Numbered from the stretch's first letter, positions 32,743 to 41,715 are shown. The stretch is 64,000 nucleotides of DNA from Natrinema zhouii (GCF_013456555.2 NZ_CP059154.1:2666001-2730000), one strand, 5' to 3'. The notes: generated by a model from the letters alone, not told the origin. Numbers and translations: made by a program.

Positions 32743-33828
32743 TCAGTCGGCGCGTTCGCACACCGAACGCACCGCCGCCAGATTGGCAGTGTCGCCGGTC
32801 GCGACGAAGTGTGCCGCACAGGCGTTGCCCAGCGTGAGCGCCGGCTCGAGGGGCCACTCGCGGGCCAGCGCGCAGGCTAGCCCAGCCGAAAACCGGTCGC
32901 CAGCGCCGGTCGTGCGCCGTGGGTCGCCGAGGTCGACCATCTCGACGACGGCGATGTCGTCGCGCGTCGCCCCGACGGCCGCGTCCGATCCGTGGGAGAC
33001 GACGCCCGAGACATCGAGCGTCGAGCGCAGCGCCGCAGTCCGCTTTCGGATCCGCGCGCCACTCGTCTCAACGGGATCGACAGCGCCGTCAGACGCGTCG
33101 GTGGCCGTCACGGCGGCCGCGAGTTCCGTCGGGTTCACGCTCAGAACGATCTCGAGCGACGTGGCGGCCGAATCGGCCCGCGAGAGGGCGTCGAACAGCC
33201 CCTCGAGCGCAGCCGGATCGACGGTATCGATCGGGCCGGGGTCGACCACTATCGGTAGCCGCATGTCGGGGGGAGTCGATACCAGCCGATCGAAGACCGC
33301 CGTCAGTCCCCGCACGGAGACCCAGTTCGTACAGCAAAGCGCGTCCGCGTCGACGATTCGGTCCCAGTCGACGACGGCGAGGAGCTCCTCGAGTCCCCAG
33401 TCCGCGGCCGGTCCCGGCTCCGAAAACTGGAGCTCGTCCGAGCCGATGTCGATTACGCGGACCGTGGCCGGCGTCCCCATCGAGTGCGTTTCGAAGGGGA
33501 AGTCTGCGAGTACCGGATGATCGAGGTGCCCGACGAGCGTCGCCCTCTCGCCGAGCGCATGGACCTGCGTCGCCGCGTTGACCGCCTGCCCGCCGGGCCG
33601 AGCGTCGATCGGCTCGAGCGCGAAGGACCGAGTCCCCGTAGCGAGCTGGTCGGCGAACGTGTCGATTTCCTCGAGGCGATCACCGCCCTCGCCCGCGATC
33701 GCGTACCAGCAGTCGACGCTGCCGTCGGGGAGCGTGACGACGCGTCGGGCACCGCTGGAGTCGAGGTCGTCGAGCCGATCGCATAGCTCGTCGTAGCTCA
33801 CGCTCGGGATTGCAGTAGCCGGCGACAA
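32743..33828 (-). CDS. PfkB-family sugar kinase
   Basis: 361 aa ribokinase-like kinase. The C-terminal PfkB signature GDPRRTTGAGDRFSAGLACA contains the anion hole and catalytic Asp (GAGD). The N-terminal segment PIDARPGGQAVNAATQVHAL binds the sugar. The long N-terminal stretch before it (DCWYAIAGEGGDRLEEID) and the split GG motif are unlike ribokinase itself, so the substrate is left open. It is convergent with the DHH gene, with 2 bp between them. Confidence 0.88.
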   Translation of the reverse strand: MSPATAIPSVSYDELCDRLDDLDSSGARRVVTLPDGSVDCWYAIAGEGGDRLEEIDTFADQLATGTRSFALEPIDARPGGQAVNAATQVHALGERATLVGHLDHPVLADFPFETHSMGTPATVRVIDIGSDELQFSEPGPAADWGLEELLAVVDWDRIVDADALCCTNWVSVRGLTAVFDRLVSTPPDMRLPIVVDPGPIDTVDPAALEGLFDALSRADSAATSLEIVLSVNPTELAAAVTATDASDGAVDPVETSGARIRKRTAALRSTLDVSGVVSHGSDAAVGATRDDIAVVEMVDLGDPRRTTGAGDRFSAGLACALAREWPLEPALTLGNACAAHFVATGDTANLAAVRSVCERAD

Positions 33829-33977
33829 AACGATACGGCCGGCACGTGGATCCGGCTGGCCGCTCGGCCGACCGCCCGGTCAAACGGGTCTCGAGTTGAC
33901 AGCGCCACTGCCACCGTCGGCAGCCACTCGCCAGGGCTGGATCGCCTCAGTCCGACCGCACGGCCGGCCGCCGGTCC

Positions 33978-34148
33978 CTACCGAATCTCCTTCCACTCCG
34001 CCCCGCAGTCGGGGCAGATCCGGACCGTTTTGATCTCGTCCGGGTCGTTTTCGGTCTTCAGCGGCTTCTCGCACTCGGCACAGACGAGTCGATCGTAGGT
34101 GTCCTTCTCGAGTTCGTCTTCGCGGAGAGCCTTCCGGACTGATTTCAT
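33978..34148 (-). CDS. HVO_0758-type small zinc-finger protein
   Basis: 56 aa. Two CxxC knuckles, LVCAECEKPL and RICPDCGAEW, can bind one zinc. The sequence MKSVRKALREDELEKDTYDR is the usual opening of the HVO_0758 zinc-finger family, named from Haloferax volcanii. These micro-proteins are conserved in haloarchaea and some affect stress or biofilm phenotypes; the molecular role of this one is not known. The ATG at 34148 gives the normal family length, so a longer upstream frame is rejected. Confidence 0.9.
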   Translation of the reverse strand: MKSVRKALREDELEKDTYDRLVCAECEKPLKTENDPDEIKTVRICPDCGAEWKEIR

Positions 34149-34319
34149 GTTCTCCCTGTAAGCAGGAGGGGGAGAAAAAGACCGGTGCTCTTTCGGCCCC
34201 CGACTCGACCCCCGTTCCCGCTGGGCGATAACCGTCAGCGAGTGCGTGTCGGGGCCTCCTCGAGACCACGTCACACCTCATCGAGATCGATTCCAGACGA
34301 GCTGGAACTGGGAGACGCT

Positions 34320-34399
34320 ATCTACTGTTTCCGACTGTCACGACTCCCATTTCATTCCGATAATTCACCGAACTCACTGATTGCTGGCCGACAGTAGAT
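34320..34399. repeat. 9-bp inverted repeat upstream of the glycosyltransferase gene
   Basis: ATCTACTGT (34320-34328) and ACAGTAGAT (34391-34399) enclose a 62-bp AT-richer segment. It lies just upstream of the box gttttatcgg (about 34417-34426) that probably drives the gene at 34448. It could be an operator or a small remnant element. Confidence 0.4.
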
Positions 34400-34447
34400 C
34401 TGGCCGGAGTCGTGGACGTTTTATCGGTCCGCTCGAACAACTCACCG

Positions 34448-35593
34448 ATGGAGTACGTCCAGGAGCGGATCGCGACGCTCCACGAGTTCGGCGAGGGCGA
34501 CGGGATGAGGAACGACCTCGCCCGCGACGCCGCGGCCGCGGTCGGCGAGACGGCAGTCATCGTCCCGATGACCGCCCGCGAGTACGAGAGCCCCGCCGCC
34601 GAACGCGTCCTCGGCGAACTCGAGCGCCTCGAGCCGGCTCCCGCGGCAGTCTTCGTTCCCGTCCGCGCCGCCGCCGACGAGATCGGGCCGTTCCGCGAGT
34701 GGATCGACTCCTTCGCGTTGCCGGCTCGCGTCCTCTGGTGTAACGCACCCGGCGTCGACGCGTTGTTCGCCGAGGCGGGTCTCGCAGGGGGGTTCGGCAA
34801 AGGGCGGGACGTCTGGCTCGCGCTCGGACCCGCAGCCGATGCGGGCGGCGCCGTCGTCGTCCACGACGCCGACGCCCGGAGTTACGAGGCCGAGCACGTT
34901 CGCCGGCTGCTCGCGCCCCTGACGATGGAGTACGAGTTTTCGAAGGGGTACTACGCTCGCGTCGAGCGCGGCCGGCTCTACGGCCGGCTCTTCCGGCTGT
35001 TCTACGAACCGCTCGTTCGGACGCTCGCGGACGCCCACGACGCGCCGATCGTCGACTACCTCGGCGCGTTCCGGTATGCGCTGGCCGGCGAGTTCGCCGC
35101 GAGCGCCCGCCTCGCCAGACGGCTCCGAGCGCCGCGCGCGTGGGGCCTCGAGGTCGGCACGCTCGGTGACGCCTACGAGGTCGCCGGCTTCGGCGGGACC
35201 GCACAGGTCGATCTCGGCCGCCACGAGCACGATCATCGCGCGGTCGCCGGCGACGCCGGACTCGAGGGAATGAGCCGCGAGGTCGCCGCCGCGCTCTTGC
35301 GCGTCTTCGAGGAACACGGGGTCGACCCCGACTACGAGACGCTCCCCGAGCGATACCGAGCCGTTGGCGCTGAGCTGATCGACCAGTATCGCGCCGACGC
35401 GGCGTTCAACGGCCTCGAGTACGACCCTGCGGACGAACGGGACCAGCTGACGCGCTACGCCGAGTCGATCGCGCCGCCGGGACCGGACGCGCGCCTGCCG
35501 CGGTGGATCGACGCCCCGTTCGCGCCGGCGGACGTGCTCGCGGCCGCCCGGCCCTGGCGGGAGCGACGGGTCGGCTCGCGCTCGCAAGACTAA
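34448..35593 (+). CDS. Family-2-like glycosyltransferase (glucosyl-3-phosphoglycerate synthase-like)
   Basis: 381 aa GT-A fold. The order is AAVGETAVIVPMTAREYESP (donor-binding strand), LPARVLWCNAPGVDALFAEA, GKGRDVWLALGPAADAGGAV, then the DxD motif in VVVHDADARSYEAEHV. Later segments EFSKGYYARVERGRLYGRL and WGLEVGTLGDAYEVAGFGG resemble glucosyl/mannosyl-3-phosphoglycerate synthases that make compatible solutes. The donor and acceptor are inferred only from resemblance. The ATG at 34448 follows a TTTTAT box by 26 bp. The next gene begins 26 bp after the stop. Confidence 0.7.
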   Translation: MEYVQERIATLHEFGEGDGMRNDLARDAAAAVGETAVIVPMTAREYESPAAERVLGELERLEPAPAAVFVPVRAAADEIGPFREWIDSFALPARVLWCNAPGVDALFAEAGLAGGFGKGRDVWLALGPAADAGGAVVVHDADARSYEAEHVRRLLAPLTMEYEFSKGYYARVERGRLYGRLFRLFYEPLVRTLADAHDAPIVDYLGAFRYALAGEFAASARLARRLRAPRAWGLEVGTLGDAYEVAGFGGTAQVDLGRHEHDHRAVAGDAGLEGMSREVAAALLRVFEEHGVDPDYETLPERYRAVGAELIDQYRADAAFNGLEYDPADERDQLTRYAESIAPPGPDARLPRWIDAPFAPADVLAAARPWRERRVGSRSQD

Positions 35594-35619
35594 TCCTCTC
35601 ACCGTCCGTTGGACCGCGT

Positions 35620-36120
35620 ATGGATGCGACCGCCGACGAACTGGCCGGCGTCGTCGATCTCTTCGGCGGGCTGACCCGCGAGGAGCTCGAGCGGGCGCTG
35701 GCCGAAGCGGCCTACCGCGCTGACGGGCAAGCCGTCGACGACGGAGCCCTCGAAGCGGCGATCGACGAGGCGCTCGAGTCGTTCGCACTCGTTCGATACG
35801 ACCCCGGGAGTCAGGGCGAGACGTCGACGACTTCGGACGGCGAGGCGCTACTGGTTCCCGGTCCGACGGCGTTTCCCGCGGTTCCGGAGCCCGCCGAAGA
35901 CCTTCCCCATATTCTCGACGTCGAGCGGCGACGGCCTGATCGCGAGCCGCTGGGTGAGGCGGCCCGCGAGCGGTTCGTCGCGGCCGCCGACGAGGCCGTC
36001 GCCGATGATGACGCGGCGCGGCTTCGAACCCTGGTCGACGTCAGCTACGACATCGAGGCGTGGGCCCCCGTCGATCTCGCGGACGAACGGACGCGACTGG
36101 AGGACGCCCGCGAGGAATGA
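35620..36120 (+). CDS. Conserved-looking haloarchaeal hypothetical protein coupled to a Nudix gene
   Basis: 166 aa acidic protein, not recognised. It opens MDATADELAGVVDLFGGLTR and has helical repeats of the form EELERALAEAAYRADG. No membrane segment or catalytic motif is seen. The segment ALLVPGPTAFPAVPEPAEDL is proline-rich. It starts 26 bp after the glycosyltransferase stop, and its own stop overlaps the Nudix start (ATGA), so all three may form an operon. The ATG at 35620 is chosen because upstream codons are in the glycosyltransferase frame shadow. Confidence 0.7.
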   Translation: MDATADELAGVVDLFGGLTREELERALAEAAYRADGQAVDDGALEAAIDEALESFALVRYDPGSQGETSTTSDGEALLVPGPTAFPAVPEPAEDLPHILDVERRRPDREPLGEAARERFVAAADEAVADDDAARLRTLVDVSYDIEAWAPVDLADERTRLEDAREE

Positions 36121-36707
36121 CGACGAGACTGTCTCTCGAGCCGGTCGCGAACTACGAGCCGACCGAGATCACCGATCAGGAGTACGACGCGGCCGTCCTC
36201 GCGCCGATCGTCGACCGCGACGGCGAGGACCACCTGCTCTTCACCCGGCGGGCCGACCACCTCGGCGAACACCCCGGACAGATGAGTTTCCCCGGCGGCG
36301 GGGCCGAGCCGATCGACGAGACGATCCTCGAGACGGCGCTCCGAGAGGCCAACGAGGAGATCGGGCTCGAGCGCGGCGAGGCCGAGGTCGTGGGCCAGCT
36401 CGACGACATCCGGACGATCACCGAGTACGCCGTGACGCCGTTCGTCGCGCACGTGCCCGATCGGGAGTATATCCGACAGGAGAGCGAGGTCGCCGAGATC
36501 GTCGTCCTCCCGCTCTCGGGGCTGCTCGATCCGGACAACTACGAGTACGAGCGACGATCCCATCCCTACTACGGCGACATCGTCATCCACTACTTCCACG
36601 TGAACGGCTACACCGTCTGGGGCGCGACGGGCCGGATTCTGGTGCAGTTGCTCGAGCTGGCGACGGCGTTCGAAGCGCCCGAGAAGGTCGACCGATCGGA
36701 GTTCTAA
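36117..36707 (+). CDS. Nudix hydrolase, CoA pyrophosphatase-like
   Basis: 196 aa. The Nudix box is present: GGGAEPIDETILETALREAN followed by EEIGLE. It is preceded by HLGEHPGQMSFPGGG, the LxxHxGQ-FPGG motif that marks the CoA pyrophosphatase (NUDT7/NUDT8, UPF0035) group. The conserved VTPFVAHVPD and GATGRILVQLLE segments follow. It likely hydrolyses CoA or related nucleotides. It is translationally coupled to the preceding hypothetical gene by an ATGA overlap. Confidence 0.9.
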   Translation: MTTRLSLEPVANYEPTEITDQEYDAAVLAPIVDRDGEDHLLFTRRADHLGEHPGQMSFPGGGAEPIDETILETALREANEEIGLERGEAEVVGQLDDIRTITEYAVTPFVAHVPDREYIRQESEVAEIVVLPLSGLLDPDNYEYERRSHPYYGDIVIHYFHVNGYTVWGATGRILVQLLELATAFEAPEKVDRSEF

Positions 36708-37204
36708 CGGGCCCGGATCGTCCGGTTTCGTTCGACAAACGGTTTCTCGAGAGTTCGTTCAGAACGCACAGGGATACTTCTGCACAGTGCCGACGATCTA
36801 CGTCTCGCTACGGACCGATCAACCGACATGCCGTGGCGCGCGCCTGGCCGCGGTGAGTCGCCGACGAACCGCGGGCTAAACTCGTGCGAGGGATGAGCGA
36901 ACGCCGAAGGCGTGAGTGTTAGCGCGGAACCGGAGGTTCCGCGAACCATACGAACGGCGGCTCCGCCGCCGTGAGTAGAAATCGGTTGGGGAGGACGTGG
37001 AGATTCACTGTTGCCACGATAGCAGAGCGCTTCATTATGCGTCTTCTCGTCAAACCAACTCGTTCGATAAACAGACATCATCAACGGACCGGGACGGCCG
37101 AACTAACGACGGTCAGATTCACTCGAGGTCGCGTTCGAACGCCGCAGTCGCGGATCGGCGTCTCCCCTCGTCGATATCGTCGACGATCCCGCGATGTCGG
37201 CCGC
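36708..37204. other. 497-bp intergenic region with a hairpin array
   Basis: This is bounded by the Nudix gene end and the end of a minus-strand gene, so it is a convergent region. The left part is an ordinary G+C-rich spacer, the middle (36901-36972) is a hairpin array described separately, and the right part (36990-37110) is A+T-richer. Frames here are short and lack haloarchaeal composition. I see no gene. Confidence 0.5.
36901..36972. repeat. Array of three short perfect hairpins
   Basis: ACGCC-gaa-GGCGT (36901-36913), CGCGGAACC-gga-GGTTCCGCG (36923-36943) and ACGGCGGC-tcc-GCCGCCGT (36954-36972... arms 36954-36961 and 36965-36972) are separated by GTGAGT-like spacers. Loops are 3 nt. The layout is the same as at 18550-18641, although the arm sequences differ. 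Confidence 0.65.
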
Positions 37205-37675
37205 TTACAGCCCCTCGAGCGACCGGAGCTTCTGTTCGATGTCCGGCGGGGCGGCGCTGGGGCCGTCGCGCACGCGATGATCCGGAATGAGGAGCGGCGT
37301 CGGATTCTCGTCGAGCGCGGTTCGCACGAGAATGATGTCGTCGTCGTCCTCGTGATCGAGTCCGGAGGTCATCCGAGCGAGCGTCTCGACGGTGACCTGA
37401 TCGCCGTAGGGAATCTCCTGAACTCCCTCGAGGACCGCCCGCTGGTCCGTCGGCATGGTCATCGCGATCTGCACGTCGTCGAAGGTGATCGGCTCGAGGC
37501 CGTCGAGGTACTCGAAGATCCGATCGAGGATGGGGTGGTCGTCCTCGGCGTCGTCGTCGGGAATCTCCGGGAACGAGACGCTCAGGACTCGCCCGCTGGC
37601 GGCTCCGATCTGGACGTACCGATCGAGGTACGGCGATTCCCGCGCGTAGATTCCGGCGTCCGTAACGTCCTCCAT
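37205..37675 (-). CDS. Alkyltransferase-like (MGMT-fold) protein with Asp in place of the active Cys
   Basis: 156 aa. The C-terminal 80 residues match the DNA-binding domain of O6-alkylguanine-DNA alkyltransferases: VLEGVQEIPYGDQVTVETLA, then NPTPLLIPDHRV. The active motif PCHR reads PDHR, so the acceptor Cys is D132. The protein cannot take up an alkyl group and resembles alkyltransferase-like (ATL) proteins, which bind lesions and signal to other repair systems. The N-terminal half (LSVSFPEIPDDDAE) is acidic and short. The ATG at 37675 begins MEDVTDAGIY. It follows the broken dehydrogenase gene after 116 bp on the same strand. Confidence 0.82.
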   Translation of the reverse strand: MEDVTDAGIYARESPYLDRYVQIGAASGRVLSVSFPEIPDDDAEDDHPILDRIFEYLDGLEPITFDDVQIAMTMPTDQRAVLEGVQEIPYGDQVTVETLARMTSGLDHEDDDDIILVRTALDENPTPLLIPDHRVRDGPSAAPPDIEQKLRSLEGL

Positions 37676-37791
37676 ACCCGACCGTAGGCGATCCGGACAT
37701 GAATAGCCGCCGGTCCTCGCGTTTCGGCCGCGGTCGGTATCGGAGCCGTCCCGACTCGCAACTCGCGACTCGCGATCGATACCGGGCCAGT

Positions 37792-38856
37792 TCACTCGAG
37801 TTCGACCCGACGGCCAGTCTCGGCCGACTCGTAGGCGGCCTCGATGGCGCGCAGGTCCGTGACCCCGTCTTCGCCGTCGGGTTCGGGATCGGTCCCGGTG
37901 AGCACGCAGTAGCCGAAGTAGTCGAACTCCTCGCGGACTTCGTCGATCGGTGGACCGGTGTACTCCATTCGAACGTCGCCGCTCTCGACGACCATTTCCT
38001 GCGGGACGACGCCGCCGAACGGCGACTCGACGTCGATCATCCCCTCGGTGCCGACCAGTTCGAGAGCGCTTCGGGCGTGGGCGTCGAAGCTGGCGGTACA
38101 GGAGGCCGTCGCGCCGGTCTCGTACTCGAGCTGGAACGCGACGTGTTCCTCGACGTCCGCGAACGGGCCGCCGCTCGAGTGGGTGGTGGCGTAGACGCCC
38201 ATGGGTTCGCAATCGAGGAGGAACCGGATCGTGTTGAGCGGGTAGATTCCGAGATCGACCAGCGCGCCGCCGCCAGCGAGGGCCGGATCGAGTCGCCACG
38301 TGTCGGGGCCCGCGTGCTCGAGCAGCGGGTGCGAGAAGCCGCCGTGGACCTGCACAACGTCGCCGATCACGCCCTCGCGGACGAGCTCCCGCGCGCGCCG
38401 AACCGTCGGCTCGGTCTGGAGCCGGTAGGCCGTCATCAGCGTCACGTCGGCGCAGGCGTCGACGATCTCTCGAGCGCGCTCGGGTGTCGTCTCGAGGGGC
38501 TTCTCGCAGATGACGTGCGTTCCGAACTCGGCCGCCGCGGTCGCGTACTGGCCGTGAAACGCGTTCGGTGCCGCGACGTAGACCCCGTCGTAGGCGTCGG
38601 TCCGGTTACCCGCGAGGAACCCGTCGTAGTCGACGACGTGGTCGACGTCGTACTCTTCGGCGACGGCCGCCGCGCGATCCGGCGAACTCGTGACTAGCAT
38701 CGTCGTCTCGCAGTAGCTGCCAGCCGCGATCGCGGGGAGCGCACGCTGCCGTGCGAAGCCGCCGATTCCGATGACTGCGAGTCGGACCGTTCCCTCGACC
38801 TATTCGCGCTCCCAGTCTCGCCGCGTGAAGTGCGAGAAGGCGTCCTCGAGCGCCAT
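37792..38856 (-). pseudogene. Gfo/Idh/MocA dehydrogenase (Gfo6 D-xylose dehydrogenase-like) with an in-frame TAG
   Basis: From ATG 38856 the frame reads MALEDAFSHFTRRDWERE, then TAG (38800-38802), then in the same frame VEGTVRLAVIGIGGFARQRA, the NAD-binding start. It continues through ICEKPLETTPERA and DLGIYPLNTIRFL to 37792. The total of 354 codons matches the family, and the N-terminus resembles haloarchaeal Gfo6. The next possible start after the TAG (ATG 38700) would delete the GxGxxA motif. So it is a nonsense mutant or a sequencing error. Gfo6 oxidises xylose, but substrate specificity here is inferred. Confidence 0.78.
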
Positions 38857-39030
38857 AGCTCCACTACGAACGACGGCGAAAAGACCGCTATCGATCGGTT
38901 CCACGACTTTCAGCGGACGGTATCTGTCGGTGGCGACGAACAACTTACTGACTGCTTTCGGTAGGTGTATACGTCGGTGGTATTCGGCCAGAGTCTCCTT
39001 TCGAAGGAAAAAGTTATTCAATAGTCGCCT

Positions 39031-39045
39031 GTGATATGTAATCAC
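39031..39045 (+). promoter_or_regulatory. Dyad GTGAT-ATGTA-ATCAC in the nadA leader
   Basis: A perfect 5-bp dyad lies between the AT-rich box aaaaagttattcaatag (about 39008-39024) and the nadA start. Its position, downstream of the probable promoter, would suit a repressor. AGGTGA (39050-39055) follows as a ribosome-binding site, 6 nt before ATG 39062. That spacing supports 39062 rather than the second ATG at 39071 as the start. Confidence 0.4.
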
Positions 39046-39061
39046 CCACAGGTGACGGAAG

Positions 39062-40195
39062 ATGGTAACAATGGAAACTGCAGAGCTGGAAACCGACCTG
39101 AGTCTGTTCAAATACGACACCCTCGAGCAACTCCCGTCACGATATCGGGAGCTCGAGGCCAAGGAGCGGACCGACCGTATCGAAGCCGCGCTCGCGGAAC
39201 TCGGCGACGACGTGGTGATCCTGGGACACAACTATCAGCGACGCGAGATCGTCGAGCACGCGGACTTCATCGGAGACTCTTATCAGCTCTCGAAGGAGGC
39301 AGCGGACGCGGACGCCGAGTACGTGATCTTCGGCGGCGTGACGTTCATGGCCGAGAGCGCGGACATCATTACGGACGACGATCAGTCGGTGATCCTCCCG
39401 AGCATGGAGGCGTCGTGTCCGATGGCCGGGATGGCCGAGGCGCTGCAGGTCGACAGCGCGTGGGCCGAGATCACGGCCGCTGCGCCCGACGCGAACATCA
39501 TCCCGATCACCTACATGAACTCCTACGCGGATCTGAAGGCCTTCTGTGCGAGCCAGGGCGGGCTCGTCTGTACCTCCTCAAACGCGCACGAGGCGTTCGA
39601 GTACGCCTTCGAGAGGGGTGACAAGGTCCTCTTCCTGCCCGACAAGCACCTCGGAGAGAACACCGCCCACCGGCTCGGGATGGAAGACGAAATCGCCGAA
39701 TGGGACCCCTGGGACCCCGAGGGGAAAGACGCTGAAGAGGTCGCCGAGAGCGACATCATCCTCTGGGACGGCTACTGCCAGGTCCACGAGCGGTTCCGCG
39801 AGGACCATATCGAACAGGTCCGCGAAGCGAACCCCGGTGCAAAGGTGATCGTTCACCCCGAATGCCGCCGCGAGGTCGTCGAAGCCGCGGACGTGGCCGG
39901 TTCGACGGCGACGATCTGCGAAACCGTCGCGAACGCCGATCCCGGCGACACGTGGGCCATCGGTACCGAAATCCACCTCACGAATCACCTCCAGCGCTGG
40001 CACCCCGAGGTGAACGTCCTCCCGCTCTGCGGCGACGCCTGCATGGACTGCAACGCCATGCGCCAGATCGATCCCAACTACCTCGCCTGGGTGCTCGAGG
40101 AACTCGTCGAGGGCCGCGAACACAACGTGATCGAGGTCGCCCCCGAAGAGAAGGAACTCGCGGGCGTCGCGCTCGATCGCATGCTCGAGATCTAA
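39062..40195 (+). CDS. nadA: Quinolinate synthase
   Basis: 377 aa 4Fe-4S enzyme that condenses iminoaspartate (from NadB) with dihydroxyacetone phosphate to quinolinate. Segments seen: VVILGHNYQRREIVEHADFI, MEASCPMAGMAEA (C119), ITYMNSYADLKAFC, and the C-terminal cysteine group CGDACMDC (323-330) that supplies a cluster ligand. Length is that of the longer NadA type. AGGTGA 6 nt upstream is a clear Shine-Dalgarno sequence, unlike most genes in the window. nadB starts 2 bp after the stop. Confidence 0.96.
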   Translation: MVTMETAELETDLSLFKYDTLEQLPSRYRELEAKERTDRIEAALAELGDDVVILGHNYQRREIVEHADFIGDSYQLSKEAADADAEYVIFGGVTFMAESADIITDDDQSVILPSMEASCPMAGMAEALQVDSAWAEITAAAPDANIIPITYMNSYADLKAFCASQGGLVCTSSNAHEAFEYAFERGDKVLFLPDKHLGENTAHRLGMEDEIAEWDPWDPEGKDAEEVAESDIILWDGYCQVHERFREDHIEQVREANPGAKVIVHPECRREVVEAADVAGSTATICETVANADPGDTWAIGTEIHLTNHLQRWHPEVNVLPLCGDACMDCNAMRQIDPNYLAWVLEELVEGREHNVIEVAPEEKELAGVALDRMLEI

Positions 40196-40197
40196 CG

Positions 40198-41715
40198 ATG
40201 ACCGAAACGAACACCGGTACGGCCACGACGACCGGCGGCGAGACCGCAGACGTTCTCGTCGTCGGTAGCGGGATCGCAGGCTGTTCGGCCGCGCTCGCGG
40301 CTGCACGCGATGGCGCGGCGGTCCTCCTCCTGACGAAAGCGACGAAGCCCGACGACGCCAGCACCGACTGGGCGCAGGGTGGCATCTCGACCACCCGGGG
40401 CGATCCGGACTCGCTCAAGCGGGACATCGTCGACGCCAGCGACGGTACCGCCGATCCGGATGCCGTCGAGACGCTCGTCGCAAACGCCGACGACGCCGTC
40501 GAGGACGTCCTCATCGACACGCTCGAGGTCGGGTTCGACGAGACCGACGACGGCGAGTTCGACTACACGCGCGAGGCCGCCCACTCCGACTACCGCATCC
40601 TCCATGTCGACGCCGCGACGGGCACGCACATCCTGCGGCCGTTCCTGAACTATCTCGACGACCACGAGCGCATCGAGGTGCGCCAAGACACCGCCGCGCT
40701 CGAGTTGATCACCGCCGAGGGACGCGTCCATGGCGTAGTGAGTGACGAGCGACCGACCGGAAAGCCGATCTACGCCGGCGCGACGATTCTCGCGACCGGT
40801 GGGATCGGGGCGCTCTACGGCCGCTCGACCAACCCCGCCGATGCGACCGGCGACGGAATCGCCATGGCCGCGCTCGCGGGCGCGGACGTCGAGGACATGG
40901 AGTACGTTCAGTTCCACCCGACTGCCTATGCCGGTGAGAACCCCTTCCTCCTCTCGGAAGCGCTGCGGGGAGAGGGCGCAGTGTTGCGCAACGGCGACGG
41001 CGACCAGTTCATGGCCGGGTACCACTCACGGGGCGACCTCGCGCCGCGGGACGTCGTCGCGCGCGCCGTCGAGACCGAACGCGAGGAAACCGGCGAGGTC
41101 GTCCTCGACGTCAGTCCGCTCGAGTTTGAAGCCGACTACCCCGGAATCGCCGAGAAGTGTCGCGATCGCGGCATCGAGGGCGACCGGATTCCGGTCGCTC
41201 CCTGCGAGCACTTCCTGTGTGGCGGCATCGACGTCGATGAGCGCGGCCGCACCTCGCTCGACCGGCTCTACGCCGTCGGCGAGTGCGCCCGGACCGGCGT
41301 TCACGGCGCGAACCGGCTGGCGAGTACCAGCCTGCTCGAGGGGCTGGTCTGGGGCCTCCGCGCGGGGACTGATGCAACCGGCTTCGATCCAGCAGTCGTC
41401 GAAGCGCCCGAACTCCTGAACCGCGATCCCGACCTCCCGGAGCGGTTCGCCACCGAGAAGTTCGCGCGGCTCACGCAGACGATGGACGACTATCTGGGCC
41501 TCGAGCGCAATCCAGAGGAGATCGACCGCTCGAGCGCCGTCCTCCGGCGGCTCAAGGGCGAGGTCGACGCCTACATTCGGACCCGGACGGCGCGGGACCT
41601 CTACGAACTCCGGAACGCCAGCGTCACCGCGCTGTTGATCGCGCGGGCGGCCGGCGAAAATACGGAGTCGACGGGCTGTCACTACGTCGTCGACGACGAA
41701 GCGCCCCTCCCGTAG
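40198..41715 (+). CDS. nadB: L-aspartate oxidase
   Basis: 505 aa flavoprotein oxidising aspartate to iminoaspartate for NadA. FAD-binding VVGSGIAGCSAALAAARDGA is near 21-40. The succinate dehydrogenase/NadB-type active-site segments are DWAQGGIS, MEYVQFHPTAY, and GVHGANRLASTSLLEGLVWG, with LRGEGAVLRN between. The C-terminal helical domain is present, so the enzyme is complete. The ATG at 40198 lies 2 bp after nadA, and the two are almost certainly cotranscribed. Confidence 0.96.
   Translation: MTETNTGTATTTGGETADVLVVGSGIAGCSAALAAARDGAAVLLLTKATKPDDASTDWAQGGISTTRGDPDSLKRDIVDASDGTADPDAVETLVANADDAVEDVLIDTLEVGFDETDDGEFDYTREAAHSDYRILHVDAATGTHILRPFLNYLDDHERIEVRQDTAALELITAEGRVHGVVSDERPTGKPIYAGATILATGGIGALYGRSTNPADATGDGIAMAALAGADVEDMEYVQFHPTAYAGENPFLLSEALRGEGAVLRNGDGDQFMAGYHSRGDLAPRDVVARAVETEREETGEVVLDVSPLEFEADYPGIAEKCRDRGIEGDRIPVAPCEHFLCGGIDVDERGRTSLDRLYAVGECARTGVHGANRLASTSLLEGLVWGLRAGTDATGFDPAVVEAPELLNRDPDLPERFATEKFARLTQTMDDYLGLERNPEEIDRSSAVLRRLKGEVDAYIRTRTARDLYELRNASVTALLIARAAGENTESTGCHYVVDDEAPLP

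Noticed and set aside
37119..37204. A protein-like stretch ending in GIVDDIDEGRRRSATAAFERDLE-type sequence on the minus strand
   Set aside because: It reads like a C-terminus but has no start codon in range and overlaps nothing conserved; could be a gene fragment, but the support is too weak.
38800..38802. Pyrrolysine at the TAG in the Gfo6-like gene
   Set aside because: Haloarchaea are not known to carry the Pyl system, and the family has no Pyl at this site; nonsense mutation or error is simpler.
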